DNA of 64,000 nt from Flavobacteriia bacterium (GTDB lineage Bacteria > Bacteroidota > Bacteroidia > Flavobacteriales_D > Crocinitomicaceae): the NCBI GenBank assembly GCA_016178305.1, contig JACOTM010000048.1:1-64000 (forward strand), given 5' to 3'. The notes beneath the pieces were generated by a model that was given only the letters and a program-made list of their open reading frames with translations, did no database searches and was not told where the DNA came from. Below are positions 28,585 to 37,812 of the stretch, piece by piece (the first letter of the stretch is position 1; every line of letters begins with the position of its first letter). The translations under genes were made by a program, and so were the position numbers.

Positions 28585-28638
28585 ACGTCGTTTTGTTTGA
28601 TATTTGAAAGGTGAATTTAAACAAAAAATAGCAAGTTT

Positions 28639-30075
28639 TTATATTCCGAGATATTTTGATAAGTCATTTGTGCATTTGATTGTACTCGACATGTTTGTTG
28701 CAGGAAATGTATATTTTCCATTTTGTTTAATATTCATATTTTTGAATGTCAATTCATCTACAATATAGATGTCATTGTTTTTTGTGAATAAAACAAGTAC
28801 ATTTTTGCCTTCAGCATTACAAGAAAATATCGAAGGGCTGAAGCTAAAAGCACCATTATATTTTAAGTCAATAAGTGATAAAAATTGAATATCAGTAATA
28901 GGTTTTCCTTTTTCATCTGTGTAAGTCGCTTGGATATTGACCAAATTTGGGATACGGTAAATTTGATCGCAATTGAAAACTCCAAAATTTCCAATATTTA
29001 GTCCTTTGATAATGTTTGGGTATGAGTGACCTGGGTCAAAAGATAAACCAGCACCTAATAAAGTATTTATTTGATCTGTTGAATCAAATTTTTCTTTCAT
29101 TTTAAATGTGTTAGCTTGTTTAAATTTAAGGACGCTCTCTTTTTTGTTTTCTTGGATTATTTTTTGTCTAGCTGTAAAAAATACAGAGTCATTTTGAAGG
29201 ATTACTTTCTCGGTTTTATCTGATTGTACGGCATTAATTGTTGAATTTTGCGTCTCAATAGTTTGAATTTTACTCCATCTTTCATTTGAATCATTTAATT
29301 CAAAAAAATTGATTTCAGGATTTTTTTTAGCAAGGGCATAATCTATAGTAAGCTTATTATTTGGATTGATTTCAATTTCCTGTCCTTCTGAAAAACCTCT
29401 GATTTCAAACATTCCAGAGCTGTTGAAGTAATAATTTTGTTCATTTTCTTGATATGTCATAGGGATTTTTGAAAAAGCTATTTCGGCTGAATTTCGGAAT
29501 TCCCGATATTGAAAATCGACGAGCGTGGTCACTTTCCCTCCATTTTGATTTACAAAAGCATTCGCAGGGATATTTATTTTTGTATTAAATTGATTGACAA
29601 AGAGTATTGTATCTTTATTTGGATTGATTTTAAAGTGCTGAAATTGTTGAATAAATGATTTAGAAATTTCAAATTCATCTTCAAATTCAATAATAACTTC
29701 GACACGTCTGTTTTTTTCTTTACCAATTAAAGATAAATTTGATGAAATGGGTTTTAATTCTCCAAAGTATTTTAGATGAATTAAATGGGGGTCAAACTGT
29801 TTAGAAGTGAAATAATCATTGACAATATTCGTTCTTTTTTTAGAAAGTTTAGCATTATATTCAATACTTCCATCAGCATCGGTATGTCCAATAATGGTGA
29901 TAGTTTTTATTTTCTTGTCATGAATTTTTTTTACAAATTGATCCAATTGTTTTACTGATTTCGGTGTTAAGGTATATTTCCCATAGTCAAAAAACACAGA
30001 TTCTTTCAAGGGTTCAGATGCATTCATGTAATTAGCGATACAAATGCTTACAAAGGTTAAAAATATTTTTTTCAT
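28639..30075 (-). CDS. Envelope protein with N-terminal OmpA-like domain
   Basis: A signal peptide (MKKIFLTFVSICIANYMNAS) is followed at once by an OmpA-C/MotB-like peptidoglycan-binding domain at about residues 25-132: VFFDYGKYTLTPKSVKQL, IIGHTDADGSIEYNAKLSKK and GKEKNRRVEVIIEF. The remaining 340 residues are a beta-rich region with no recognised domain (for example FNTKINIPANAFVNQNGGKV, reminiscent of envelope repeat proteins). OmpA domains normally sit at the C-terminus, so this inverted layout is unusual. The role may be anchoring the unknown domain to the cell wall. Confidence 0.75.
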   Translation of the reverse strand: MKKIFLTFVSICIANYMNASEPLKESVFFDYGKYTLTPKSVKQLDQFVKKIHDKKIKTITIIGHTDADGSIEYNAKLSKKRTNIVNDYFTSKQFDPHLIHLKYFGELKPISSNLSLIGKEKNRRVEVIIEFEDEFEISKSFIQQFQHFKINPNKDTILFVNQFNTKINIPANAFVNQNGGKVTTLVDFQYREFRNSAEIAFSKIPMTYQENEQNYYFNSSGMFEIRGFSEGQEIEINPNNKLTIDYALAKKNPEINFFELNDSNERWSKIQTIETQNSTINAVQSDKTEKVILQNDSVFFTARQKIIQENKKESVLKFKQANTFKMKEKFDSTDQINTLLGAGLSFDPGHSYPNIIKGLNIGNFGVFNCDQIYRIPNLVNIQATYTDEKGKPITDIQFLSLIDLKYNGAFSFSPSIFSCNAEGKNVLVLFTKNNDIYIVDELTFKNMNIKQNGKYTFPATNMSSTIKCTNDLSKYLGI

Positions 30076-30536
30076 ACAGTTCTTTTACACTTAAATGTCA
30101 AATAAATGAAAAAGTAACTTTTTTAGAAGAATCGTCGATGTTAACTGAAACCTTAGCTCGATTAAAATGGTACCTTAAGGTTTTAAAATTTGTAATGCTT
30201 TTTTTGTGAAAGGGTCAATGTTTTTTAATAGATTTTAATACGTGCAAAAGGTTTAAAAACGAATTGTAAAAAGGGATAATTTATATTGCTTGATATGTTT
30301 ATTTATTTGAATGTTTTGTTCTTCTCATTGAAAATTTAGTGAAAATAATTTTGGAATATAGATGATTGTTAAAATGTTTAGATTAGGAGAAGCAGACGGA
30401 TTATTTTATGAAAAAAAATCATGAATGCGTTTTCCAATTTCTAAATTCGAATCTTTCTAATTTGAAAATGTAATTTTTATAACTCATTTTAATCAAGCTT
30501 AGGTCTAAAGTTAATACTCTTTTTTATTTTTATCCT
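30076..30536. other. Divergent intergenic region
   Basis: This 461-base AT-rich spacer separates two divergent genes and must hold both promoters. No ORF of note, no convincing hairpin and no clear TAnnTTTG with correctly spaced TTTG were found. Confidence 0.3.
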
Positions 30537-31550
30537 ATGAACAACATCTCTCACAAGAAAAAATGTTATCCGATAACTGAAAATGTTAATCGGTATTTGA
30601 TGAAATATGGAAGGGTAGAGAAGTTGCCCCTTTCGTATGATTCATTGTTACAATATACAGATTCTTTTCCTCTAGGAAACACATTGTGGATTTCGGTGAT
30701 GTACCCGCAAGATGAATTTCAACAGATTAATAAAGATTTATGTTATGTTTACTCTTTATTGAAAACAGAAGGAGATGTTTCTGTAATCGAGCATTTGCGT
30801 GTCGATCGAATTGACTTTTGTTTGTTTGGAAATTCGAATCCTTTTCGGATTAAAATTATCAATAATTTCAATGATAATTACGATTATTTTTATGTAAAAC
30901 GAACAGATGTTTCCAGAATTTTTGGATTAGAAATGGAAGATATTCTTTCACCCAATCGTATTACCTATTTTGTAGATGAAAACACCTTGATAGAAGAGCA
31001 TATTTCAGGAATTCCCGGAGATGATTTTATCAAGACAGAATTAAGTCATCCGAAAACAAACAAAACACGTTTAGCCAAAGAGTTTATTAAGTTTAATGAA
31101 CGTTGTTTTTATACGCTTTTAGGAGATATGCGTTCGTATAATTATGTAGTAGAAATAACGCACGATTTTGACGATGTTCAATACCGTATTCGTGCAATTG
31201 ATTTTGATCAGCAATGTTATGAAGGTAGGCGAAAAATTTATTTGCCTCAATTCTACAAAGAAAATATAGCCTTAGTGAAATTAGTGACAGATTTGTTGAA
31301 TCCACAAACAATTAATCAATATCAGATTGAAGAACGATCTAGAATTGCCAGGCGAATTAAGCATTCTCGCTATGTTTTAAAAGATTTATTTGATACAATG
31401 ATTCATGAAGAGTTATCTACAAAAAAGAAAATAAATCAATTGAAAAAAGAATTGGCTGAATTTCATGGCGATAATCGGTTTTTAAAATACGAAAACATGG
31501 CTAAAATTTTGAAATTACATTTGGTTTCTTTGAGAAAACATTTGAAGTAA
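30537..31550 (+). CDS. Uncharacterised protein with kinase-like motifs
   Basis: A 337-residue soluble protein without a signal peptide. Candidate kinase-fold elements occur in the right order: a basic strand YFYVKRTD (Lys121), the hinge-like LIEEHISGIPGDDFI (151-165), a catalytic-loop-like GDMRSYNYVV (196-205; Asp197, Asn202) and a metal-binding-like RAIDFDQQ (219-226). A basic helical tail follows. The G-D-x-R-x-x-N and I-D-F-D patterns resemble those of phosphotransferases of the aminoglycoside/HipA type, but spacing is atypical and no glycine loop is visible. I recall similar uncharacterised proteins in Flavobacteriia. The kinase idea is inference. Confidence 0.55.
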   Translation: MNNISHKKKCYPITENVNRYLMKYGRVEKLPLSYDSLLQYTDSFPLGNTLWISVMYPQDEFQQINKDLCYVYSLLKTEGDVSVIEHLRVDRIDFCLFGNSNPFRIKIINNFNDNYDYFYVKRTDVSRIFGLEMEDILSPNRITYFVDENTLIEEHISGIPGDDFIKTELSHPKTNKTRLAKEFIKFNERCFYTLLGDMRSYNYVVEITHDFDDVQYRIRAIDFDQQCYEGRRKIYLPQFYKENIALVKLVTDLLNPQTINQYQIEERSRIARRIKHSRYVLKDLFDTMIHEELSTKKKINQLKKELAEFHGDNRFLKYENMAKILKLHLVSLRKHLK

Positions 31551-31731
31551 AAAAAAAATGGTAACTAAAAGAATCAAAAAAATCAATTACCCTCGAAAAT
31601 TCTTGGTTGTATTTCCTTGATTTATTTTGCTAAACTTACTGAAATTGATGTTGTTTTTTCAAATTTTATTAAAATCTGATAGTAAAATATTCGTTGAACT
31701 TCAGTTAATATACTAACTTTGAAAGAGAATT

Positions 31732-33105
31732 TTGAGTGATATGATAGGAAGTAAATTACATAATTTATTAAAAGATTTATCGAAATCGCAACAAAATAAT
31801 TTGCTTTTGAAATGTAGAAATAGTAATGATAAAAGATTATCGCTTCTAAAAAACTATATGATTCATCAAGTGCATTCGATTGATAATTTGAATGCTTTTC
31901 TAATTAAAGAGGTTGCATTGATGTGGCCTCATTCTTCAGCAAAAGAAAAAGATTTAAAAATTCGTCGATTAACAAATCTTTATTCTGGAATCATTGAGAA
32001 AATCATATTAGAAGAAGAATATCTAGAAAAAAATTCGAGTTTCAAAAGTATTTTGCTCGCTAAATCATTGGTGAAAAATGGAAATACGGAATTGGTTAAT
32101 TACTATTATGATAAAGCTTATTTGAAATCGATAGAAGAGGATGATAAAATATATCAAATCACTGGTTTACGGGGTAAAATAAGAATGATTTATACTTCTC
32201 AAAATGAAAAAAAAATAGAGAAAGTTTTTGAATATAATAAGAAGTTAGCCGAATTAAATGAAAGTATTTATAAAAAATCAATAACGGATTATTACAATAA
32301 TATTTCAAATGTTTATTTAGAAAAAAATTCGTTGGTAAAAGATGAAAAAGCAAAATACATTACAGAAATAGGGGATTATTTAGAGGAGTTTAAAGATCCA
32401 CTGTTAAAGTCGTCATTGCATGTTTCGATGGCTAAATTAAATTTTGATAATGATAATTTGTACTTTCATTTTAATGAGGCTAAAAAATTAATGGAAGCTA
32501 TTGCAATTAAAGATAAATCATATTATGATTTTGAACGAAAACTGAACTTTTTGGAATTACGATTAAGTTTCTTTAGCGGAAAAGATGTTGATGAATTAAT
32601 TTTATTGACACATGCCATTTTTAAGGATAGCAATAAATTTTCGGTTATCAATAACAATACTTTGTTTTACCGCATTTTCATTACTGTTTTAGCGGATAAA
32701 ATTGACGAAGCGCAATTGTTTCTAGATCAAAATCATATTTATTTTAAAGGAGAAAGCAAAATTCTAGAGCAGTTTTTGAAAGCAATCATTTTTGAAAAAA
32801 CAGGGGATGATAAAAAAGCGATTCAACTGTTACAACATATTGTTTATTCATCGAATTATTTTTTCTCGATAATGTCTCGCCTATTATTAATTAAAATTTA
32901 TATTAAGCAAAATAAAATTTCAGTTTTAAAATCATTCGTTGAATCGACACAACGTTATTTGATTATTAATCAGGACAATCCATTAGGTATGAATTCGCAT
33001 CAATTTGTATTGTCAAAATTAAAATCAAAATTCATGAATTTGAAAGGGAAAAAGAATGAAATTGTTCCTAAATTGACAATTTTTCATCGCTATTTATTGC
33101 AATGA
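31732..33105 (+). CDS. Helical-repeat (TPR-like) hypothetical protein
   Basis: A 457-residue, almost entirely helical protein without signal peptide or membrane helix. Repeated amphipathic pairs such as ELVNYYYDKAYLKSIEEDDK and FLKAIIFEKTGDDKKAIQLL suggest a tetratricopeptide-like scaffold. No enzyme motif is seen. The first codon is TTG at 31732 or ATG at 31741 (MIGSK). A TAACTTTG box at 31714-31721 lies immediately upstream. The 3' end overlaps the convergent membrane-protein gene by 38 bases. Confidence 0.65.
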   Translation: MSDMIGSKLHNLLKDLSKSQQNNLLLKCRNSNDKRLSLLKNYMIHQVHSIDNLNAFLIKEVALMWPHSSAKEKDLKIRRLTNLYSGIIEKIILEEEYLEKNSSFKSILLAKSLVKNGNTELVNYYYDKAYLKSIEEDDKIYQITGLRGKIRMIYTSQNEKKIEKVFEYNKKLAELNESIYKKSITDYYNNISNVYLEKNSLVKDEKAKYITEIGDYLEEFKDPLLKSSLHVSMAKLNFDNDNLYFHFNEAKKLMEAIAIKDKSYYDFERKLNFLELRLSFFSGKDVDELILLTHAIFKDSNKFSVINNNTLFYRIFITVLADKIDEAQLFLDQNHIYFKGESKILEQFLKAIIFEKTGDDKKAIQLLQHIVYSSNYFFSIMSRLLLIKIYIKQNKISVLKSFVESTQRYLIINQDNPLGMNSHQFVLSKLKSKFMNLKGKKNEIVPKLTIFHRYLLQ

Positions 33106-34102
33106 TTTTTTGGTGAAATAATTCTTTTTGATCAACTTGAAGTAATAAGATTTCAACTTCTCTTTGAATACCATAAGCTTTTTCTAGCATTTGTTTTGAT
33201 TTGAAATGAATAACAGTATTGTATCCCTCCAAACCTTTTAATAATGCTAATTGTTCAATTTTTTTATCTGAAAAATTGACATCATTGGAAGTAAATTCAA
33301 TTTTTTCTATTTCGGAAATTGGAATGATTGCATCGCTAAACAACCCATTGCGTAAATATAGTAATTCAGAGGATATTTCAATAAATCGGCGTTTAATAGC
33401 TTTTAGATGCCCAAACAATTGAAGTGCACCATAACAACTTCCTGCTAATAAAATCCAAGAAATTACAGGGTAAGATTTTACAAGCAGAAGATGTACAACA
33501 AAAGTTTCAGTTAATATGATAAATAATATTGCACCGAATAAAGCAATAACTCCATTTTCATTGTAACTTGTAAATTGATTTTCGTTTATTTTTTTCTTTT
33601 TCCAACAAAATAAAGAGAAATATATCATAGCAATTTCTGAAGTAAATATTTTTGCTGTTTTTGGATGCCCAAAAGCTTTGACGATACTTTCTTTTAAAAG
33701 GCTGTAAAAGTCATTGTAAGAATGGGCGGTTTGTTTGAAGTTTTTTTTAATTTTTGAAATAGTCCAAAAGATAGTCGTTAAAAAAGTAAGTTCAACAACT
33801 GGAAATAGATATGTTTCAATATAATTTAAATGTGTTTGTTGGCCTTCAGGAAGCAACCAATTTGCGATAATAATTCCAATAATAAAAAAGGGAATGACAG
33901 TTATTTTGGGGATTGTTTTTTTTCGTATGATTAAAAAATAGATCAAGGGAGAGACAATTGTTAAATCATAAGTGATTCCAATTGATAATTCAGGACACTT
34001 TTCAAATAGCTGACTTAGCCCAATGCTTATTGATGAACCAATTATTGCTAAAGGAATAAAGTATATGAGGATTGCTTTTCGAGGGTTAATTTGTGAGACC
34101 AT
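33068..34102 (-). CDS. Multi-pass membrane protein, unknown
   Basis: A 344-residue protein with about six predicted membrane segments (for example AILIYFIPLAIIGSSISIGL, IIGIIIANWLL, GVIALFGAILFIILTETFVV) and a cytoplasmic C-terminal part (LLYLRNGLFSDAIIPISEIE) that looks like a small beta domain of the bacterial PH type. No transporter or enzyme signature is recognised. The convergent 38-base overlap with the preceding gene is direct. Confidence 0.6.
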   Translation of the reverse strand: MVSQINPRKAILIYFIPLAIIGSSISIGLSQLFEKCPELSIGITYDLTIVSPLIYFLIIRKKTIPKITVIPFFIIGIIIANWLLPEGQQTHLNYIETYLFPVVELTFLTTIFWTISKIKKNFKQTAHSYNDFYSLLKESIVKAFGHPKTAKIFTSEIAMIYFSLFCWKKKKINENQFTSYNENGVIALFGAILFIILTETFVVHLLLVKSYPVISWILLAGSCYGALQLFGHLKAIKRRFIEISSELLYLRNGLFSDAIIPISEIEKIEFTSNDVNFSDKKIEQLALLKGLEGYNTVIHFKSKQMLEKAYGIQREVEILLLQVDQKELFHQKIIAINSDEKLSI

Positions 34103-34162
34103 AAGCTTGATTTTGAGCTATAAATATATGATTAATATCTAAATATTTCAAAAAAAATGGGG

Positions 34163-35002
34163 TTAAATTTTTAAAATCATTTCATATTGTTGCACATTTT
34201 GTCTCAATCCAATGGAGTTTAAAAAATAATTTGTTTCGTTTGAATTTTCAGCTGTATTAACAACCAAAATAGGTGTTTCTTGAATCATATTTAACTCTTT
34301 AAATAAAGCGCATGCTACTCCAGTTTTTCGATGTTTTTTAGCTACGGCAAATTGTACAACTTTATTATTGATGGGGTTGAAGATTAAGTATCCTACTTTT
34401 ATATTTTCCAAGTATGCACCGTAAATTTTCAGCGTTGATTTTAATGATTCTACTGCTGCTATATTGTTTTGCCACGATGGATTCCAGTCCCAAAATGCTG
34501 TGATTTCATTCCAATCCAGATTTGTTTCAGATTTGATTCCAACTTCTGTATTATAGCTTGAAATTGAAATATTCCCTTTGAAACAATTGAAAATACGATT
34601 GACTTTATAACCTATTTTTTCATAAATATAGATAGCTTTTGGGTTTTCTAAAATAACCTCTAATAAGGATTGTTCAATCCCTTTTTTCCTTAAATATGGT
34701 AAAATAAAAGCATACATTTTTTCAGTTATTTGATTTCCACGCATTGACGGGATTACACCTGTACCGGCGTTATAAGCAGTTTTCACGCCATTAATTGTAT
34801 CAATACCAATCAGCATAGCACCGATTAACTGTTCGTTTTTAAAAGTTCCTACCGATAAATTTAAGGCAATTCTATCACCATTTATTTTTGAACGTAGTTG
34901 CTTAATTGACATTTTAATTGGAACAATATAGTCCGAAAAAGCAAGGTTGTAATTTTCAGTAAAAAAATGTAAATCAATTTTCTCTAATGTTTGAAAGGTC
35001 AT
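34163..35002 (-). CDS. GNAT-family N-acetyltransferase, probably tandem
   Basis: A 280-residue protein with an N-terminal GNAT-like half (NAGTGVIPSMRGNQITEKMY as the acetyl-CoA loop, then ENPKAIYIYEKIGYKVNRIF) and a second, weaker half at the C-terminus (VVQFAVAKKHRKTGVACALF, NYFLNSIGLRQNVQQYEMIL). Two acetyltransferase folds in one chain are common in this family. The substrate is unknown. Start chosen at ATG 35002 (MTFQTLEKID); an ATG at 35026 would add eight residues. Confidence 0.78.
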   Translation of the reverse strand: MTFQTLEKIDLHFFTENYNLAFSDYIVPIKMSIKQLRSKINGDRIALNLSVGTFKNEQLIGAMLIGIDTINGVKTAYNAGTGVIPSMRGNQITEKMYAFILPYLRKKGIEQSLLEVILENPKAIYIYEKIGYKVNRIFNCFKGNISISSYNTEVGIKSETNLDWNEITAFWDWNPSWQNNIAAVESLKSTLKIYGAYLENIKVGYLIFNPINNKVVQFAVAKKHRKTGVACALFKELNMIQETPILVVNTAENSNETNYFLNSIGLRQNVQQYEMILKI

Positions 35003-35243
35003 ATTGAAAGAATATTTAGTAATCATTATACATCAAGAAGAGGCTTTTTTATTCCAATGTACTAACGTAAAATTAATTGTATTTTCGAATATTAATCGAA
35101 CTGAGGTTATTACAACGAAAATCGATCGACCTTTGATAATACGGAATAAGATTGCATTTATTCTCTCGATTCGTTTTTAGGTCAATCATGCGAATCAAAG
35201 TTATTTCAATTTTGTATGTTAACTTTGACTAAAATTTAGTGTG

Positions 35244-36014
35244 ATGGGAATTTTACTTGTTTGTTTAGTTGTATTTATAGGCGCTTTGCTTACTTTTTTT
35301 TCAGGTTTTGGTTTAGGTACTTTGATGTTGCCTGTATTTAGTTTGTTTTTCCCTTTACCTGTAGCAATTGGAGCAACTGCTGTGATTCATTTTGCTAATA
35401 ATATCTTCAAATTTACAATGGTGTATAAAGGGATTCATTGGCCTACGATACTTCGTTTTGGCCTTCCAGCTTTTGTGGCAGCAATTTTAGGAAGTAAGGT
35501 GTTAACCTATTGTGGTGATTTCCCTCCTCTTTTTTCTTATCATCTTTTCAATAAGGTTTTTGATGTAACTTATATGAAAACATTGATTGGACTTTTGATG
35601 ATTGTTTTTGCTTTAATTGAATTTTCTAGATTTAAAGAACGTCAATTTCCTATAAAATACATGCCTTTAGGAGGTTTTTTGTCAGGTTTTTTTGGCGGTG
35701 TTTCGGGACATCAAGGAGCTTTTCGTTCAGCATTTTTAGCGAAATCAGGATTGACAAAAGAGCAATTTATAGGTACATCAAATTCAATTGCCTTAGTTAT
35801 TGATTTAACCCGTTTAATTGTTTATTACGAGACAATTAACTTCGGAATATTCAACGAAAATAAAGACATTCTTATATCAGGAACACTTGTTGCTTTTTTA
35901 GGAACATTTCTAGGAAACAAATATGTGAAAAAGATTACTTTATTATTTATTAAAAAAATAGTAGCCGTTTGTTTACTATTAATTGGGACATTGTTTTTGA
36001 TAGGAATACTTTAA
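35244..36014 (+). CDS. TauE/SafE-family membrane permease
   Basis: A protein of about 256 residues with eight or so hydrophobic segments arranged in two halves: GILLVCLVVFIGALLTFFSG with the family GFGLGTLMLPVF loop, and later GGFLSGFFGGVSGHQGAFRS, the matching second-half signature. Members move sulfite, sulfoacetate or other small anions across the inner membrane. A GTG directly before the ATG is an alternative start. A TAACTTTG box lies at 35220-35227. A sulfur link with the persulfide enzyme at 60.6 kb is possible but distant. Confidence 0.85.
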   Translation: MGILLVCLVVFIGALLTFFSGFGLGTLMLPVFSLFFPLPVAIGATAVIHFANNIFKFTMVYKGIHWPTILRFGLPAFVAAILGSKVLTYCGDFPPLFSYHLFNKVFDVTYMKTLIGLLMIVFALIEFSRFKERQFPIKYMPLGGFLSGFFGGVSGHQGAFRSAFLAKSGLTKEQFIGTSNSIALVIDLTRLIVYYETINFGIFNENKDILISGTLVAFLGTFLGNKYVKKITLLFIKKIVAVCLLLIGTLFLIGIL

Positions 36015-36057
36015 GAAACAGTCTAAATTGAATCAATTATTACTGCTTAAAAACACA

Positions 36058-37797
36058 TTATTCTTCGTATGCCTTCCATTTTTTCAGAAGTGTAAAGAAC
36101 AGTAAAATTCCAATTATAGCATAAAGAAAAAACAAATAGGGATGCATCAAAACGGACTCCGTATATACGTTTTCTAACCGTCCTGTGCATCGATTGATTT
36201 GTTCACTTTTTCTTGTTTCTGCATTGTACAGTAATACTAAAAGCATAATGAAAATAGGTGAAAATAAATATGTTAAGTTGATTAATACATTGATTATTTT
36301 TTTTGAAACTTTTTTACTGTATAAAGCAATCAGGGTATATCCAATGATGAGTAGTGTAGTTGAATTTACAGCGATTAAAAAGTAATTGGCTTCTGATCCG
36401 AAATGGTGGAAATAAATTAATGTTAATGAATTTAAGATTATTAATACTCCTATAATGGGAATACTAATTAAGAAACTTTTGATTACTGTAAATTCAAAAC
36501 AAATAAATAACCATGTTAAAAAGAGTGCGATAAAAAGAAACGGAAGAAGATAATAATCACTGAAAAGATTAATGTGAATATTTTTCAAATTGAAGAAAAC
36601 AGACTCTAATTCATTTTTATCATAGAAGTACACATGTTGTGAAGCCATTAATCGAATTGTTTCTTTTTTATGACTCAGCATAGATTCAATTAGATTAATT
36701 TCATCTTGAGGGTTGTAGAAAGAGTAATTATCCTCATACGTTTTTGTAATCGGTTTTCTGAAGTTTTTGAACTCTTTATATATTAAAAAACGCAAGATAT
36801 GTTTTGAATTTAGATTGCATCCAACTTCATATTTTTTGCAAATTGCTTTAAAGCCTTCAATTGAATTTTGAATTTGATTGTATTTTTTATTTGTAACCCA
36901 ATTGTGTATTATTGGAGCATAATTTGATTTGTATTCATTCGAATTTCCCTCATTGTAATCATAAAAACGGAAAAAGTTTTTTTCACTTTTTTTAGTGATT
37001 GAAATGCTTGAAAAATTTTGAATAGCATTTGCTGTAGGATTATCCAACTCGTTTTTTGAATAAACTTTGTAAATGATGTTTTTTCCAAGACATTTTTTTT
37101 CATCGATATATTTATATTTTTTAGATACAAATAATTTTTTATCGCCATTCAATTGAATGCTTTTTTCCTCATACAATTCAGGATTGAATGTAGTGTAATT
37201 ATGCGTTTTATTATTTTTCAGAACATAACTGTAACTTGATTTTTCCCATCGATTTTCATTCTTTTGAAAATTTATTTCATCAATTGGATAAGGTTTGGGA
37301 TAAATTCTGTTTGCTAGTTTATAACGATCAACATCTTGAATTAGGAAAACATTTGCCAAATTAATCGTATTGATTTCACTTTTTAATTCTTCTTCTGTAA
37401 AATAGGTGCTTGCTTTTGAATAACAACCGTCCGTAAAAGGGAAGTATGCTGAAATCAGTATTAATATTGGAATAAAAATATGAAAAAATAGTTTGGTGAA
37501 ATAACCTTTTTGTAGAGGATAATAATTTTTAAAAGCATTGTTCTTAAAAAAGTAAATTGCCCAAATCGAAATAATGATGACACAAAAAATAATATGAAAG
37601 AAAATAAAAGAACTATCAAAATAATAAGAGAGTAAATTTTTATTTTTCAGGACATTTAAATCTGTTATATTATAACCAATAATAAAAGAGATAATACTAA
37701 ATAAGATGCTTACAGATATTAATTGAATAACTTTTGAATGCCAAGTTAATGGATGATTTTCAATTAAATATGTGGTAAATCGTTTGTAAATATTCAT
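36058..37797 (-). CDS. Membrane protein, putative partner of the ABC ATPase
   Basis: A 579-residue protein with three N-terminal membrane helices, a central soluble domain of about 270 residues, and about six C-terminal helices (for example LLPFLFIALFLTWLFICFEF, SFLISIPIIGVLIILN). The stop-start distance to the upstream ATP-binding gene is 15 bases, so it is probably the membrane component of that transporter. No standard permease motif is recognised; the large domain between helix groups resembles the layout of ABC-2 or FtsX-type exporters only in outline. Confidence 0.6.
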   Translation of the reverse strand: MNIYKRFTTYLIENHPLTWHSKVIQLISVSILFSIISFIIGYNITDLNVLKNKNLLSYYFDSSFIFFHIIFCVIIISIWAIYFFKNNAFKNYYPLQKGYFTKLFFHIFIPILILISAYFPFTDGCYSKASTYFTEEELKSEINTINLANVFLIQDVDRYKLANRIYPKPYPIDEINFQKNENRWEKSSYSYVLKNNKTHNYTTFNPELYEEKSIQLNGDKKLFVSKKYKYIDEKKCLGKNIIYKVYSKNELDNPTANAIQNFSSISITKKSEKNFFRFYDYNEGNSNEYKSNYAPIIHNWVTNKKYNQIQNSIEGFKAICKKYEVGCNLNSKHILRFLIYKEFKNFRKPITKTYEDNYSFYNPQDEINLIESMLSHKKETIRLMASQHVYFYDKNELESVFFNLKNIHINLFSDYYLLPFLFIALFLTWLFICFEFTVIKSFLISIPIIGVLIILNSLTLIYFHHFGSEANYFLIAVNSTTLLIIGYTLIALYSKKVSKKIINVLINLTYLFSPIFIMLLVLLYNAETRKSEQINRCTGRLENVYTESVLMHPYLFFLYAIIGILLFFTLLKKWKAYEE

Positions 37798-37812
37798 CGA
37801 AATAGTGTTTTA

